This document shows, in pieces, positions 45,199-53,709 of a stretch of DNA of 64,000 bases. A program made the translations under genes and the position numbers. The notes below the pieces were generated by a model. The model saw only the letters and a list, made by a program, of their open reading frames with translations, did not search any database and had not been told where the DNA came from. Each line of letters starts with the position of its first letter. Positions within the stretch are counted from its first letter, which is position 1. The stretch lies in the NCBI RefSeq assembly GCF_965204935.1, contig NZ_CBDBFO010000002.1; one strand, given 5' to 3'. This stretch comes from Hoeflea_A sp965204935 (GTDB lineage: Bacteria > Pseudomonadota > Alphaproteobacteria > Rhizobiales > Rhizobiaceae).

Positions 45199-46227
45199 CT
45201 AAATCTTTGATAATGCTGTGATAACGGACGCCATATCCGGTGGAATCGGTGCTTCGAATCGAAGCGTCCGGCCATCCCTTGGATGGGCGAGTTGCAGGAG
45301 AAAGGCATGCAGCGCCTGACGGTCGAGTGCGCCGACAGATTCGGCGGCCGCGGCGGGCAGCGTATTCACCTTTGTGCGGAATGCGCCGCCATATTCGGGA
45401 TCGCCGATCAGCGGGTGTCCGATATGCTGCATGTGGACACGGATCTGATGGGTCCGCCCGGTTTCCAGCCGGCATTCGACAAGTGATGCGGAAACATCGC
45501 CTGCATCGGATTTGCCAAAACTCTCGCGCACCTCGTAGTGCGTGACCGCATGGCGGCTGTCGGAGCTCTCCGTGCGCTGGACGGCTCTCTTTTTTCGATC
45601 CGTGCCCGAGCGCCCCAGCGGTGCGTCGATCGTGCCCTTGAGGGGAGCGGGCTGACCCCAGACCAGGGCGAGATAAGCGCGCTGCAACGGACCATTGCGT
45701 CCGTGATCGGCGAACTGTTCAGCCAGCCGATTGTGGGCAAAGTCATTCTTGGCGGCAATCATCACGCCGCTGGTGTTCTTGTCGAGCCGGTGCACGATCC
45801 CCGGCCGTTTGACGCCGCCGATTCCCGAAAGCGATCCGCTGCAATGATGAAGCAGCGCATTGACCAGAGTCCCCGACCGGTTCCCGGCTCCCGGATGGAC
45901 AACAAGGCCAGCGGGCTTATCGAGGACGATGATGTCGTCATCCTCGTACAGGATATCGAGCGCAATATTCTCGGGCTCAGGGTCAGCCGGTTCGGGTTCC
46001 GGCAGCAATAGCTCGATCCTGTCGCCGGGAACCACCTTGTGGCGTGTCTCGCGGACCGGTTCATCATTGACCGTAACGGAACCGTCCTTGATCAGCGCTT
46101 GCGCGCGATTGCGTGAAATCTCGCCGCCGAGTGCCGAAGAGAGCCAGGAATCAAGCCGGCCCGTGGCTGAATCATCAGCAATGAGCACTTTCTTCTCGCG
46201 TGCCGCTTGGGTAAAGGGTTCAGTCAT
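45199..46227 (-). CDS. rluD: RluA-family pseudouridine synthase (RluD-like)
   Basis: 342 residues. An N-terminal S4 RNA-binding domain (about 24-68) is followed by the catalytic domain with HRLDKNTSG (Asp149). RluD-type enzymes isomerise uridines in helix 69 of 23S rRNA; the S4 domain and length favour RluD over RluA. The ATG at 46227 is used; a TTG three bases earlier is in frame. It is divergent from the small membrane protein gene. Confidence 0.9.
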   Translation of the reverse strand: MTEPFTQAAREKKVLIADDSATGRLDSWLSSALGGEISRNRAQALIKDGSVTVNDEPVRETRHKVVPGDRIELLLPEPEPADPEPENIALDILYEDDDIIVLDKPAGLVVHPGAGNRSGTLVNALLHHCSGSLSGIGGVKRPGIVHRLDKNTSGVMIAAKNDFAHNRLAEQFADHGRNGPLQRAYLALVWGQPAPLKGTIDAPLGRSGTDRKKRAVQRTESSDSRHAVTHYEVRESFGKSDAGDVSASLVECRLETGRTHQIRVHMQHIGHPLIGDPEYGGAFRTKVNTLPAAAAESVGALDRQALHAFLLQLAHPRDGRTLRFEAPIPPDMASVITALSKI

Positions 46228-46259
46228 CAAACTGTAATCCGCGCAAGACTGGGACCGTG

Positions 46260-46640
46260 ATGAACAAGGTGGAACTGGAGCACGAGGAAGAAAAGCCGCT
46301 CGATCCCGAAATGGAGAGAGTGCGGCAAAAGATGGTCCGGCTGCTTGTCGTTTCCATCGGCATCATGATTCTCGGAGTTATGGCGGTCCTTGCCGGCGTT
46401 GTCTACAAGGTGATGAACCCGGACACGGAGACAGAAATCGTGGCCGGCGAACCGTTCGCGGTTCCCGCCGACGCTCCGCTTGAGGTTTCCGCGTCGTTAC
46501 CGGCGGGCTTTGCCGTCGACGATGTTGCACTCGATGGATCGCGGATCCTGCTTTACGGCCGCAGGTCCGATGGCTCTGCCGCCGCTCTGGTCGTCGACGT
46601 GAGCACGGGTCGCACGATCGCCGAAATCTCTTTGAAATGA
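46260..46640 (+). CDS. Small single-pass membrane protein (DUF6476-like)
   Basis: 126 residues. A charged cytoplasmic N-terminus (KVELEHEEEKPLDPEMERVRQK), one membrane helix (about 27-49) and a periplasmic domain of about 75 residues ending VVDVSTGRTIAEISLK. It fits DUF6476, a rhizobial family of unknown function. It overlaps the SpoU methyltransferase gene by four bases, so the two are translationally coupled. Confidence 0.78.
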   Translation: MNKVELEHEEEKPLDPEMERVRQKMVRLLVVSIGIMILGVMAVLAGVVYKVMNPDTETEIVAGEPFAVPADAPLEVSASLPAGFAVDDVALDGSRILLYGRRSDGSAAALVVDVSTGRTIAEISLK

Positions 46641-47464
46641 CCTTCGACCCCGATCGTCTGATCCACATTGCCGATGCCGGGGACGAACGGATCGCGGATT
46701 TCCGGGAAGTCAGGGAACGGGACCTCGTCGGCCGATCCGGCCGCTTCATTGCCGAGGGAACGGTTGTCTTGCGAATGCTGGCGCAGTCGGATCGGTTCGA
46801 TGCTGACAAGGTCCTCGTGCTCAGGAACCGCGTAGCAGGGATAGAAGACATTCTGGACCGGTTCGATGCCGATACGCCGATCATGGTGTGCGACCGCGAT
46901 GTGATCGACGCTATTGCCGGATTTCCAATGCACAGGGGCGTTCTCGCGATCGGCCGGTCCCGCCCACCGGCGGAAACGGGAAGGGCCGTCTCCGCGCTGC
47001 CCGACGATGCGCTCGTGCTTGTGTGCAACGGCATCTCCAATCATGACAACATGGGCGGCCTCTTTCGCAACGCGGCTGCGTTCGGCGTGGACCACATCTG
47101 TCTGGACGGACAGTGCTGTGATCCGCTCTACCGCAAATCCATCCGCGTTTCGGTCGGCGCGGTGCTGACAGTTCCCTATTCGCGTGGCGGCAGGATCGAA
47201 GACGCAATCCAAGCGCTGCACCAGGAAGGTTTCACGCTCTTCGCGCTTTCACCGCGTGGCGCGCGTGTGATCGCAGATGTCGTGCCGGGACGCCGTGCGG
47301 CACTTGTGGTCGGAACGGAAGGCGAGGGGCTGCCGGCAGAAATTCTTGAGCGGTTCGATACGGCGCGAATCCCTCAGGCCCCCGGGCTCGACAGCCTCAA
47401 TGTTGCGACAGCGGCGGGAATAGCCCTTTATTCGATCGCCTCGGCGCTCGGACGCGTGTCTTGA
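46637..47464 (+). CDS. SpoU/TrmH-family RNA methyltransferase
   Basis: 275 residues. A knotted SPOUT methyltransferase transferring a methyl group from S-adenosylmethionine, usually to ribose 2'-OH of rRNA or tRNA. The three motifs are present: NHDNMGGLFRNAAAFG, VGTEGEGLP and LNVATAAGIALYSI. The N-terminal part resembles the SpoU substrate-binding region. The exact RNA target is not evident. Starts within the end of the preceding gene (ATGA). Confidence 0.9.
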   Translation: MTFDPDRLIHIADAGDERIADFREVRERDLVGRSGRFIAEGTVVLRMLAQSDRFDADKVLVLRNRVAGIEDILDRFDADTPIMVCDRDVIDAIAGFPMHRGVLAIGRSRPPAETGRAVSALPDDALVLVCNGISNHDNMGGLFRNAAAFGVDHICLDGQCCDPLYRKSIRVSVGAVLTVPYSRGGRIEDAIQALHQEGFTLFALSPRGARVIADVVPGRRAALVVGTEGEGLPAEILERFDTARIPQAPGLDSLNVATAAGIALYSIASALGRVS

Positions 47465-47504
47465 GCCGGCGGCTCGTCGGGAGATGGACCGAGAATGCGT
47501 GACG

Positions 47505-49574
47505 CTAGTTTTCGAGCTCCGATTTCGCACGGCTCGCGAGACTGACGCGATCCGACTGCGGACGCGTTTTTGACGCCGCATCCCCGATGATCCTGTGGAT
47601 GGGGGATGTCTCGCCCTCGCGCTGTCCCGAAATGCCGACAACGGCGGCGGCAATGGCGGCAATCTCTTCCCGCATGCCGGAATCGGCGCTCGGGTCCGAG
47701 GCGTCCTTGAGTTTGTCGACCAGGACGGTGTGGCGCTGGCGCAGATTCTCGACACGGCCACTGACTGCGCCGTTCATTTCAACCTCTTCGCCGTTCGTGG
47801 CGCGCGGCTCGGCACCGGTCTCGGCCGCAGCGTTTTCACCAAGGTCGGCACCTTTGTGCAGTCGTTTGATTTCTTTACGCATTTTGTTCAGTTGCTCTTT
47901 GAATTGCCTGGTTGTCGCGTGGCTTTCTCTGAGCTCGCTTTTCAATAGGTTTATCTGATCCAGCAGTTCCAGGTTTCGCTTCTCGGCACTTGCCTTCGCG
48001 TTATCCTGTTCCTGGCGCTCGACCCTGACAAGCTCCAACTGGCTTTCGCGCCGCGAGACATCGGCGAGCGCCTCCTCGAGTTGCCTGCCGCGTGACGACA
48101 GTTCCTGCTCCTTGGTTTTGAGAACCGAGGCGATACGCGCAGACTGTTCCTGTTCGACATCGACGCGGCGTTCCAGGTCCTCGGCCAGCGCCGATGCTGA
48201 TTTGAACTCTTTTTGAAGCTCCCGTGCATCCGATTTCAGTTCGCTGATCTTCTCCCGTGCCTGCCGTTCCAGGTTCTTGCTCTTTTCCAGGGCGGCCTTT
48301 GTATTTTCCACGCGCCCTTCCAGCGCATCAATGCGCCGCTCGGCCTTGCGCAGCTCCTGCAGGCTGAGGCGGTTTGCCTCGCTGGCTTCACGCAATTGCC
48401 GCAGATGATCCTCGATGCTCTCGTTAGCCTCGGTCAGCTGGCGGTTCCGGTCATTGAGCAATGACTGGGCCGTGGAAAGCTCAATTCGCGTGTCCTTGTG
48501 CTTCTTTTTCTCAAGTTGCAGGTCATTTTGCAGGGATTCGGACCGCTGACCGGCAGATTCCAGGTCGGAAACCAGCCGCGCCTTTTCCTTGCCCAGTGCT
48601 TCGATCTGCCTGCCATGATCGCGTTTCAGATCCTTCATCGCGTCTTCGGCCTGGATCAGCTGCGAATCGCGGTCGGCCAGGGCCGATTGAACGGCGGCAA
48701 GCTCAATGCGCGTTGTCTCATGCTCCTGTTGCTCGTGCTGCAGAACCTTGTCCTGCTTGTTGGCCTCGTCCGCGGCAACCTCCAGCTGACCTTCCAGCGT
48801 GGCGATTTCTTTGCCCAGTTGTTGTTTCTGCAGTTCAAGCAATTCGAGCGTTTCCTGCAACTGAACATCGCGGTCGGCCAGTGATGTCTGCACAGTCGCA
48901 AGATCAATGCGGGTCTGATTGTGGATCTCCTGCTCCTCAAGCAGCTTTTTTTCCATGGTCTGGGCTGCGTCGGCGATCGACTGGATATCCGTCAGGAGCT
49001 GGTCCCGCTCCATGTTGACCTGATCGAGCTGGGATCGAAGATTGACGGTCTCCGTGTGACTTGCGGCCAGATCGATCCGCATGCTTTCCACTTCAGTGGA
49101 TATGGTGAGCAGGTCATTGTGCAGGCGCGTGATCTCCGAATTATCCATCTTCTTGAGGCGCTCGAACTCGCGCACCGTTTCGGAGAGTTTATCAATCAGC
49201 TGCTGCTTCTTGCGGGCGTCCGAGCGCATCTCGCCCGCATCGTTGATGAGCTCATCGATCCTCTGGTCGGCGAGCTGTTTGTCGCCGGCCAGTGCCGCCA
49301 GATCGCTCTGAAGTTTGTCGGAGCGCACATTGCTTTGCGCAAGCTGATCCTGCACGGATCTCAGCTGGGTGGTCAATTTCGCAGTTTCGCTCGCGAAGCT
49401 GGCGCGCATCTGATCCGCTTTGCCCTTAATCTCTGCAAGGCTCAAAGGCACCGTCGCTTCAATGCGTTTTTCGGTGAGTTTGACGATCCTTCCATAGATC
49501 GTCGGCGTTATCAGCATTGCCAATATCGCTGCCGCAAGGAACCCCAACGCGAATATGAGAAGAAACTCAATCAC
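47505..49574 (-). CDS. Membrane-anchored long coiled-coil protein
   Basis: 689 residues from a GTG at 49574. An N-terminal membrane helix (FLLIFALGFLAAAILAMLI) is followed by almost continuous coiled coil. Three internal repeats share the core TR-I-(D/E)-L-x-x-x-Q-x-x-L-x-D-R-x-x-Q-L at about residues 221, 288 and 362, so the rod grew by duplication of units of about 70 residues. The C-terminal 80 residues are less regular. A longer frame to 49682 adds 36 residues of poor character, and rhizobial relatives begin at the membrane helix. The function is unknown; a cytoplasmic scaffold on the inner membrane is an inference. Confidence 0.82.
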   Translation of the reverse strand: MIEFLLIFALGFLAAAILAMLITPTIYGRIVKLTEKRIEATVPLSLAEIKGKADQMRASFASETAKLTTQLRSVQDQLAQSNVRSDKLQSDLAALAGDKQLADQRIDELINDAGEMRSDARKKQQLIDKLSETVREFERLKKMDNSEITRLHNDLLTISTEVESMRIDLAASHTETVNLRSQLDQVNMERDQLLTDIQSIADAAQTMEKKLLEEQEIHNQTRIDLATVQTSLADRDVQLQETLELLELQKQQLGKEIATLEGQLEVAADEANKQDKVLQHEQQEHETTRIELAAVQSALADRDSQLIQAEDAMKDLKRDHGRQIEALGKEKARLVSDLESAGQRSESLQNDLQLEKKKHKDTRIELSTAQSLLNDRNRQLTEANESIEDHLRQLREASEANRLSLQELRKAERRIDALEGRVENTKAALEKSKNLERQAREKISELKSDARELQKEFKSASALAEDLERRVDVEQEQSARIASVLKTKEQELSSRGRQLEEALADVSRRESQLELVRVERQEQDNAKASAEKRNLELLDQINLLKSELRESHATTRQFKEQLNKMRKEIKRLHKGADLGENAAAETGAEPRATNGEEVEMNGAVSGRVENLRQRHTVLVDKLKDASDPSADSGMREEIAAIAAAVVGISGQREGETSPIHRIIGDAASKTRPQSDRVSLASRAKSELEN

Positions 49575-49839
49575 CCGATTCGTCCAAGAATCTCGTTGTC
49601 CTACTCCTAGCAGGTAATACCGAAACGACTGAATTTCGACCCCCGCGGCCAATTCGACCAGCGCGGATTTGCGGGTTCGCAACCCCAGCCCTCGGCAAGC
49701 ACCCCCTAAATTTCAGCGAACATGGTAGCAGAAAAGGGTAAAGATTGCGCGACGCAAGGCACAGCCCGCGCGGATTCCCGCCCGGGTGTGCCATATCTAC
49801 CATTGTCGTGAGCCGGGACAAATCCCGACAGAAGCGGCC

Positions 49840-50439
49840 TTAGAAGGGGTTCCAGGTGGGCCGGGCCGTCAATTTCAGATAACCGATATTTATGCCCAAA
49901 CGTGCACCGACACCCGTGCGGATCGGCACAATGACGACGCGGCTTCCCTGCAGAACGGTCATGCCGACGCCGGCAACCGCATAGGCCTGCCCGCTAACAC
50001 CGGCAAACCGGCCATAGATGTCTTCAACGCTCTGCAGTTCGTAGACGAGCATCATGACCCTGCTGCCTTGACCGCCATAATCAAATCCCAGCGACGGTCC
50101 CTGCCAGAAGACCGGGTGCTCGCCGGCATTCTTCGTGTAAAGCTGCCCCTCGCCATAGGTCAGGCCGCCGACGAAGGCGCCGGATCCTTCCTCTCCCAGA
50201 ACATATCCGTTGGGGAGGCCGTACTGCTCGAAAGAGCGCTCGACAACACGGGCAAGACCGTCGGTCGCCCGGCCGAAATAATTGTGCCCCTCGTCGATGA
50301 TTTCCTGCATCGTGTAGGGCTCGGAACCGACCGGCTGGGCCTGTTGAGCAAACGCAACCGAATGTGCTGCCGCGGCCACAATAGCGAACGCAATCATCTG
50401 CCGGACAATGGCGGCAATTGCACCAGATGTGCGGTTCAT
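49840..50439 (-). CDS. DUF1134 exported protein
   Basis: 199 residues. A signal peptide (IAFAIVAAAAHSVAFA) is followed by a domain with EIIDEGHNYFGRATDGLARVVE and FVGGLTYGEGQLYTK, characteristic of DUF1134, which is distantly like YSC84/SYLF lipid-binding proteins. The role is unknown. Start set at the ATG with GGAG seven bases upstream. It precedes the coiled-coil gene on the same strand with a 265-base gap. Confidence 0.85.
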   Translation of the reverse strand: MNRTSGAIAAIVRQMIAFAIVAAAAHSVAFAQQAQPVGSEPYTMQEIIDEGHNYFGRATDGLARVVERSFEQYGLPNGYVLGEEGSGAFVGGLTYGEGQLYTKNAGEHPVFWQGPSLGFDYGGQGSRVMMLVYELQSVEDIYGRFAGVSGQAYAVAGVGMTVLQGSRVVIVPIRTGVGARLGINIGYLKLTARPTWNPF

Positions 50440-50503
50440 CCTATATCTCCATTCCCGTATTAACTCGGCGCTCATAATGCGCCCGTATCATCGCGTGAGG
50501 ACG

Positions 50504-50518
50504 TTAACAGTCGGTTTA
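50504..50518 (+). promoter_or_regulatory. CtrA-like box before chpT, one mismatch
   Basis: TTAA (50504-50507), seven bases, TTTA (50515-50518), about 105 bases before the chpT start. One mismatch from TTAA-N7-TTAA. If functional it would place chpT under feedback from the regulator it activates. Confidence 0.4.
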
Positions 50519-50624
50519 CCTAATGTGGTGTCTTTGTGGCGTTTCGTGCATATAGGAAGCTGCTGGCAACGAAGTCCGGGCATACCGCAAGCAGGCCCCA
50601 GGAAGGCCAATGAAGGAGCAGACC

Positions 50625-51260
50625 ATGTCTTCAAATCCCAATCTGACGCTCACAGGATCAGACCTGGCGGCGCTCCTTTGCAGCAGAGTATGCCACGACA
50701 TTATTTCGCCCGTCGGCGCCATCAACAATGGACTGGAACTGCTCGACGAGGGCGGGGCCGACGATGATGCCATGGACCTGATTCGCACAAGCGCGCACAA
50801 TGCGTCGGTGCGCCTGAAATTCGCGCGCCTGGCATTCGGAGCCTCGGGTTCTGTCGGCGCGTCGATCGATACCGGCGAGGCCGAGAAGGCGGTCATGGAT
50901 TTCGCCAGCGCAGACAACAAAACCGAGATCGGCTGGCACGGCGGAAGGGCGATCGTCGCCAAGAACAAGGTCAAGCTGCTGCTGAACCTTTTCCTGATCG
51001 CCTACGGATCCATCCCGCGGGGAGGGGCGATTTCGATCACTCTGGAAGACCTTGAAACCGCACCGAAATTCACGCTGAAGGCAAGCGGAAAGATGGTTCG
51101 CGTGCCGCCGAAATTCCTTGAGATCTACAGCGGCGAGAGCAGCGAGCCGATCGATGCGCACTCGATCCAGCCCTACTACACCGCGCTTCTTGCGGAAGAC
51201 GCCGGAATGACGATCAACACCACTGCGGGTGCGGACGAGGTTGTCTTCACGGCCGCATGA
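50625..51260 (+). CDS. chpT: Histidine phosphotransferase ChpT
   Basis: 211 residues. ChpT relays phosphate from the hybrid kinase CckA to CtrA and CpdR. The DHp-like helix carries the phosphorylated histidine in CSRVCHDIISPVGAINNGLE (His24); the C-terminal part is a degenerate, non-ATP-binding kinase fold. Start chosen at MSSNP with GGAG upstream; an ATG 15 bases earlier is possible. It lies near ctrA and sciP, forming a compact cell-cycle cluster. Confidence 0.93.
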   Translation: MSSNPNLTLTGSDLAALLCSRVCHDIISPVGAINNGLELLDEGGADDDAMDLIRTSAHNASVRLKFARLAFGASGSVGASIDTGEAEKAVMDFASADNKTEIGWHGGRAIVAKNKVKLLLNLFLIAYGSIPRGGAISITLEDLETAPKFTLKASGKMVRVPPKFLEIYSGESSEPIDAHSIQPYYTALLAEDAGMTINTTAGADEVVFTAA

Positions 51261-51296
51261 CCAGACCGGTTTCCCGGGGCTGATCGCGCTTTGCGA

Positions 51297-51311
51297 TTAA
51301 GCGCTCATTAA
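51297..51311 (+). promoter_or_regulatory. CtrA-type box, perfect TTAA-N7-TTAA
   Basis: TTAA (51297-51300), GCGCTCA, TTAA (51308-51311), between chpT and the receiver-protein gene that starts about 135 bases downstream. Directly visible; regulation by CtrA is inferred. Confidence 0.6.
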
Positions 51312-51445
51312 TCCTTTCTGGTAACCAATTCTTACACTCCGCCAATTAGAGTGAGGCTTATGACGGGGCAATATTTGTCCGCCCTACGGGGTGCCGGCCG
51401 CGATGCGCGGCAGACACCTTGGGTCTGCATTGGGGAGATATGACG

Positions 51446-51811
51446 ATGCAACGGCTTATTTTGGTCGATAAATCGGTGATCATTCGCAAGGTGGCGAAGC
51501 GCATCCTTTCGGACCTCGGATTTCTGGTTTCGGAAGCAGATGACGCGCAGACCGCGCTTTCGATCTGCAAGGGCCGTGTGCCGGCCGTTATGATCGTCGA
51601 TGCGTGCCTGCCCGGCGCGACAGAGCTGATCGGCGAGGTTCGCGGCCTTCCTGGCGGTGACAAGGTGAAAATCTACTACTGCCTGATCGAAGGCAAGTTC
51701 AAGCACATGATGCAGGGCAAACGCGCCGGTGCTGACGATTTTCTGCTCAAGCCGTTTGACCGGGAAATCCTGACGAAGGTCTTTTCGGATCAGTCCAAGA
51801 CCGCTGCCTGA
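51446..51811 (+). CDS. Single-domain response-regulator-like protein, atypical receiver
   Basis: 121 residues, a stand-alone receiver fold. The phosphoacceptor Asp52 (MIVDACLPG) and Lys102 (LKPFD) are present. The acidic pair at the N-terminus is reduced to one Asp (LVDKS, Asp8 then Lys9), and the usual Thr/Ser after strand 4 falls at Cys79/Leu80 (KIYYCLIEG). Such changes often alter metal binding and switching. Start set at the second ATG because GGGGAG lies eight bases upstream. Its position between chpT and ctrA behind a perfect CtrA box suggests a cell-cycle role; it is not CpdR by sequence. Confidence 0.8.
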   Translation: MQRLILVDKSVIIRKVAKRILSDLGFLVSEADDAQTALSICKGRVPAVMIVDACLPGATELIGEVRGLPGGDKVKIYYCLIEGKFKHMMQGKRAGADDFLLKPFDREILTKVFSDQSKTAA

Positions 51812-52111
51812 GCAACGGCATCAGCCCATATGAACGCTACGTGTCCGGCCCATGCCGGACATTGTGCCTGGACATGGCTAAACGGACGGGCTCACGAGCC
51901 ATCCGGCACACCGCCTGAGATCTGCAGGCCGGGCGCGGTTCCTTCCAACGACATCTGAATTCACTGTTTAAAGTCCCAGGCGGCTGCAAGACCGGCCGGG
52001 CCTTAACGGCCTGTTTACCGACCGGCTTAATCGAACCGGCAAAGGAAAACCCGCCGGAAGCCTGGCTTCGGGCGGGTCAGATGATGCTTGAAGTGGAGCC
52101 TGACTTAAGGA
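51812..52111. other. Convergent intergenic region, receiver gene / ctrA
   Basis: 300 bases. It contains a GC hairpin GTCCGGC/GCCGGAC (51843-51860) without a T run that may end the receiver-gene transcript, a one-mismatch CtrA-like sequence (TTAA-N7-TTTA, 52003-52017) with no gene start to serve, and the ctrA terminator. No coding frame is supported. Confidence 0.5.
52041..52077 (-). terminator. Intrinsic terminator of ctrA
   Basis: On the minus strand an outer stem (GGCGGGT at 52071-52077 with ACCCGCC at 52049-52055) and inner stem (GGCTT/AAGCC) are followed by TTTTCCTTT. It begins 35 bases after the ctrA stop. Confidence 0.8.
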
Positions 52112-52813
52112 TCAGGCGCTTTCGAGAATTTCGCTGTCTTCCGGCTCGCGCAGGACATAACCGCGGCCCCAGACCGTTTCGATATAGTTGCGGCCACCGG
52201 CGGCAGTTGCCAGTTTCTTGCGCAGCTTGCAGATGAAAACGTCGATGATCTTGAGTTCCGGCTCGTCCATGCCGCCATAGAGATGGTTGAGGAACATTTC
52301 CTTCGTCAGGGTCGTACCCTTACGCAGGGAAAGCAGTTCCAGCATCTGATATTCCTTGCCGGTCAAATGGACGCGCTGGCCGCTGACTTCGACGGTCTTT
52401 GCATCGAGGTTGACCAGCAGATCGCCCGTCGTGATGACCGACTGGGCGTGGCCCTTCGAGCGGCGAACGATGGCGTGAATGCGGGCAATCAGCTCGTCCT
52501 TGTGGAAGGGTTTGGTCATGTAGTCATCGGCGCCGAAACCCAGGCCTCTGACCTTGTCCTCGATGCCGGCCATGCCGGAGAGGATGAGAATGGGTGTTTT
52601 GACCTTGGAAAGGCGCAGCGTCCGCAGAACTTCATAGCCCGACATATCGGGGAGATTCAGATCCAGCAGGATGATGTCGTAATCATACAGTTTGCCGAGA
52701 TCCACGCCTTCTTCACCGAGGTCGGTGGTATACACATTGAAACTCTCCGACTTGAGCATCAACTCGATGCTCTGCGCTGTCGCGCTGTCGTCCTCGATCA
52801 ATAATACCCGCAT
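52112..52813 (-). CDS. ctrA: Cell-cycle master response regulator CtrA
   Basis: 233 residues. OmpR-type: receiver with Asp8/Asp9 (LIEDDSATAQ), phosphoacceptor Asp51 (ILLDLNLPDMSG) and TKPFHKDEL, then a winged-helix DNA-binding domain (LTGKEYQMLELLSLRKG, IDVFICKLRKKLA, ETVWGRGYVLRE). CtrA binds TTAA-N7-TTAA, blocks origin firing and activates division and motility genes. Start chosen at MRVLLIEDD; an upstream extension of 55 residues lies in the promoter region. The C-terminus ends ESA. Four GANTC sites and a CtrA-like box lie upstream. Confidence 0.97.
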   Translation of the reverse strand: MRVLLIEDDSATAQSIELMLKSESFNVYTTDLGEEGVDLGKLYDYDIILLDLNLPDMSGYEVLRTLRLSKVKTPILILSGMAGIEDKVRGLGFGADDYMTKPFHKDELIARIHAIVRRSKGHAQSVITTGDLLVNLDAKTVEVSGQRVHLTGKEYQMLELLSLRKGTTLTKEMFLNHLYGGMDEPELKIIDVFICKLRKKLATAAGGRNYIETVWGRGYVLREPEDSEILESA

Positions 52814-53245
52814 GAATTTCCCCTTTTCCGCCGCAGAAGGCCGCAACGGCCTATGCCACCCTGCGGATCGAGTCGTTGCCTGCCGAAAACCTGCCATCAA
52901 ATGGTTAACAAATTCTAATTCAGAAAGGCAACCCTTAATTGTTGTGTCAGTTGCACACAGCAACTCATTGATTCTCAACGGTAATTGAAAAACAAGAAGT
53001 TAATCAATTACATTAAGAATTGCTTACAACCGACTCGGTAGATTCACGAAAGAAAACTTCTTCTAGCGGTCTTTCATTTACCCGGTTTTAAGCGATTGGC
53101 TCTATGATTAACGATGTCCGTAAACGAAAGGTTACCAAATCGGCCGTTTAGGCTGATTCCCAAGCTTTTGGGCGTGCGGATCGGGTGCCGGAGGGGCGGA
53201 TGAATAACTGGTATGCCGGGATCTCGCGTCACGGGAGTATTGCGT
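52814..53245. promoter_or_regulatory. ctrA / fliJ divergent promoter region with GANTC cluster
   Basis: 432 bases, AT-rich. Four GANTC sites lie at 52870-52874, 52970-52974, 53032-53036 and 53041-53045. A one-mismatch CtrA box (TTAA-GAATTGC-TTAC) lies at 53013-53027, and half-sites occur at 52902-52925. CcrM methylation state and CtrA feedback control ctrA in Caulobacter and Sinorhizobium, so this region is probably the cell-cycle-timed ctrA promoter. I see no coding frame. Confidence 0.6.
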
Positions 53246-53602
53246 ATGAAGTCAAGTGAGAGCCTTGTTCGCCTGAAAGAGTTTCAGGTCAACGACAAAC
53301 GCCGACAACTGAATCAGATTCAGTTGATGATGTCCGAGTTCGAGCGAATGGCCGCCGAGCTCGAATATCAGATAGCGGCTGAGGAAAAGAAAGCCGGGAT
53401 TTCAGACCCCGCGCATTTCGCCTATCCGACCTTTGCCAAGGCGGCGCGGCAGCGCGCCGACAATCTGCAAGGGTCCATCCGCGAGTTGCGGGTGCAGCAG
53501 GATGCGGCCGAACTGGCGGTCGAAGAAGCCGAAGCCGAGCTTGAGAAAGCGTCCGCGCTGGAAAGCCGCGACGCCAATACACGGACATCGAAAGCGGGCT
53601 GA
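53246..53602 (+). CDS. fliJ: FliJ-like flagellar export protein
   Basis: 118 residues, nearly all helical coiled coil (ESLVRLKEFQVNDKRRQLNQ, and the C-terminal RELRVQQDAAELAVEEAEAELEKA). FliJ is the stalk of the flagellar type III export ATPase FliI and guides substrates. The rhizobial FliJ type fits by length and N-terminus. Start set by GGGAG upstream of MKSSES. No fliI or other flagellar gene is adjacent in this window, so the assignment is less secure than usual. It is divergent from ctrA. Confidence 0.7.
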   Translation: MKSSESLVRLKEFQVNDKRRQLNQIQLMMSEFERMAAELEYQIAAEEKKAGISDPAHFAYPTFAKAARQRADNLQGSIRELRVQQDAAELAVEEAEAELEKASALESRDANTRTSKAG

Positions 53603-53709
53603 TCCGGCCCGCTTCCAACCGATAGCGAGACACATCCTCGGGCGTCAGCACGCCCGATGTTTGTTTGTGCGTTACGATCCGTCGCGCCACGGCATCAGAA
53701 TGACCGCGG

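Noticed and set aside
52003..52017. CtrA-like TTAA-N7-TTTA downstream of ctrA
   Set aside because: It has one mismatch and lies between two convergent 3' ends with no gene start on either side; kept only as a note in the intergenic entry.
53001..53016. TTAA-N9-TTAA upstream of ctrA as a CtrA box
   Set aside because: The spacer is nine bases, not seven; the overlapping TTAA-N7-TTAC is the better candidate.
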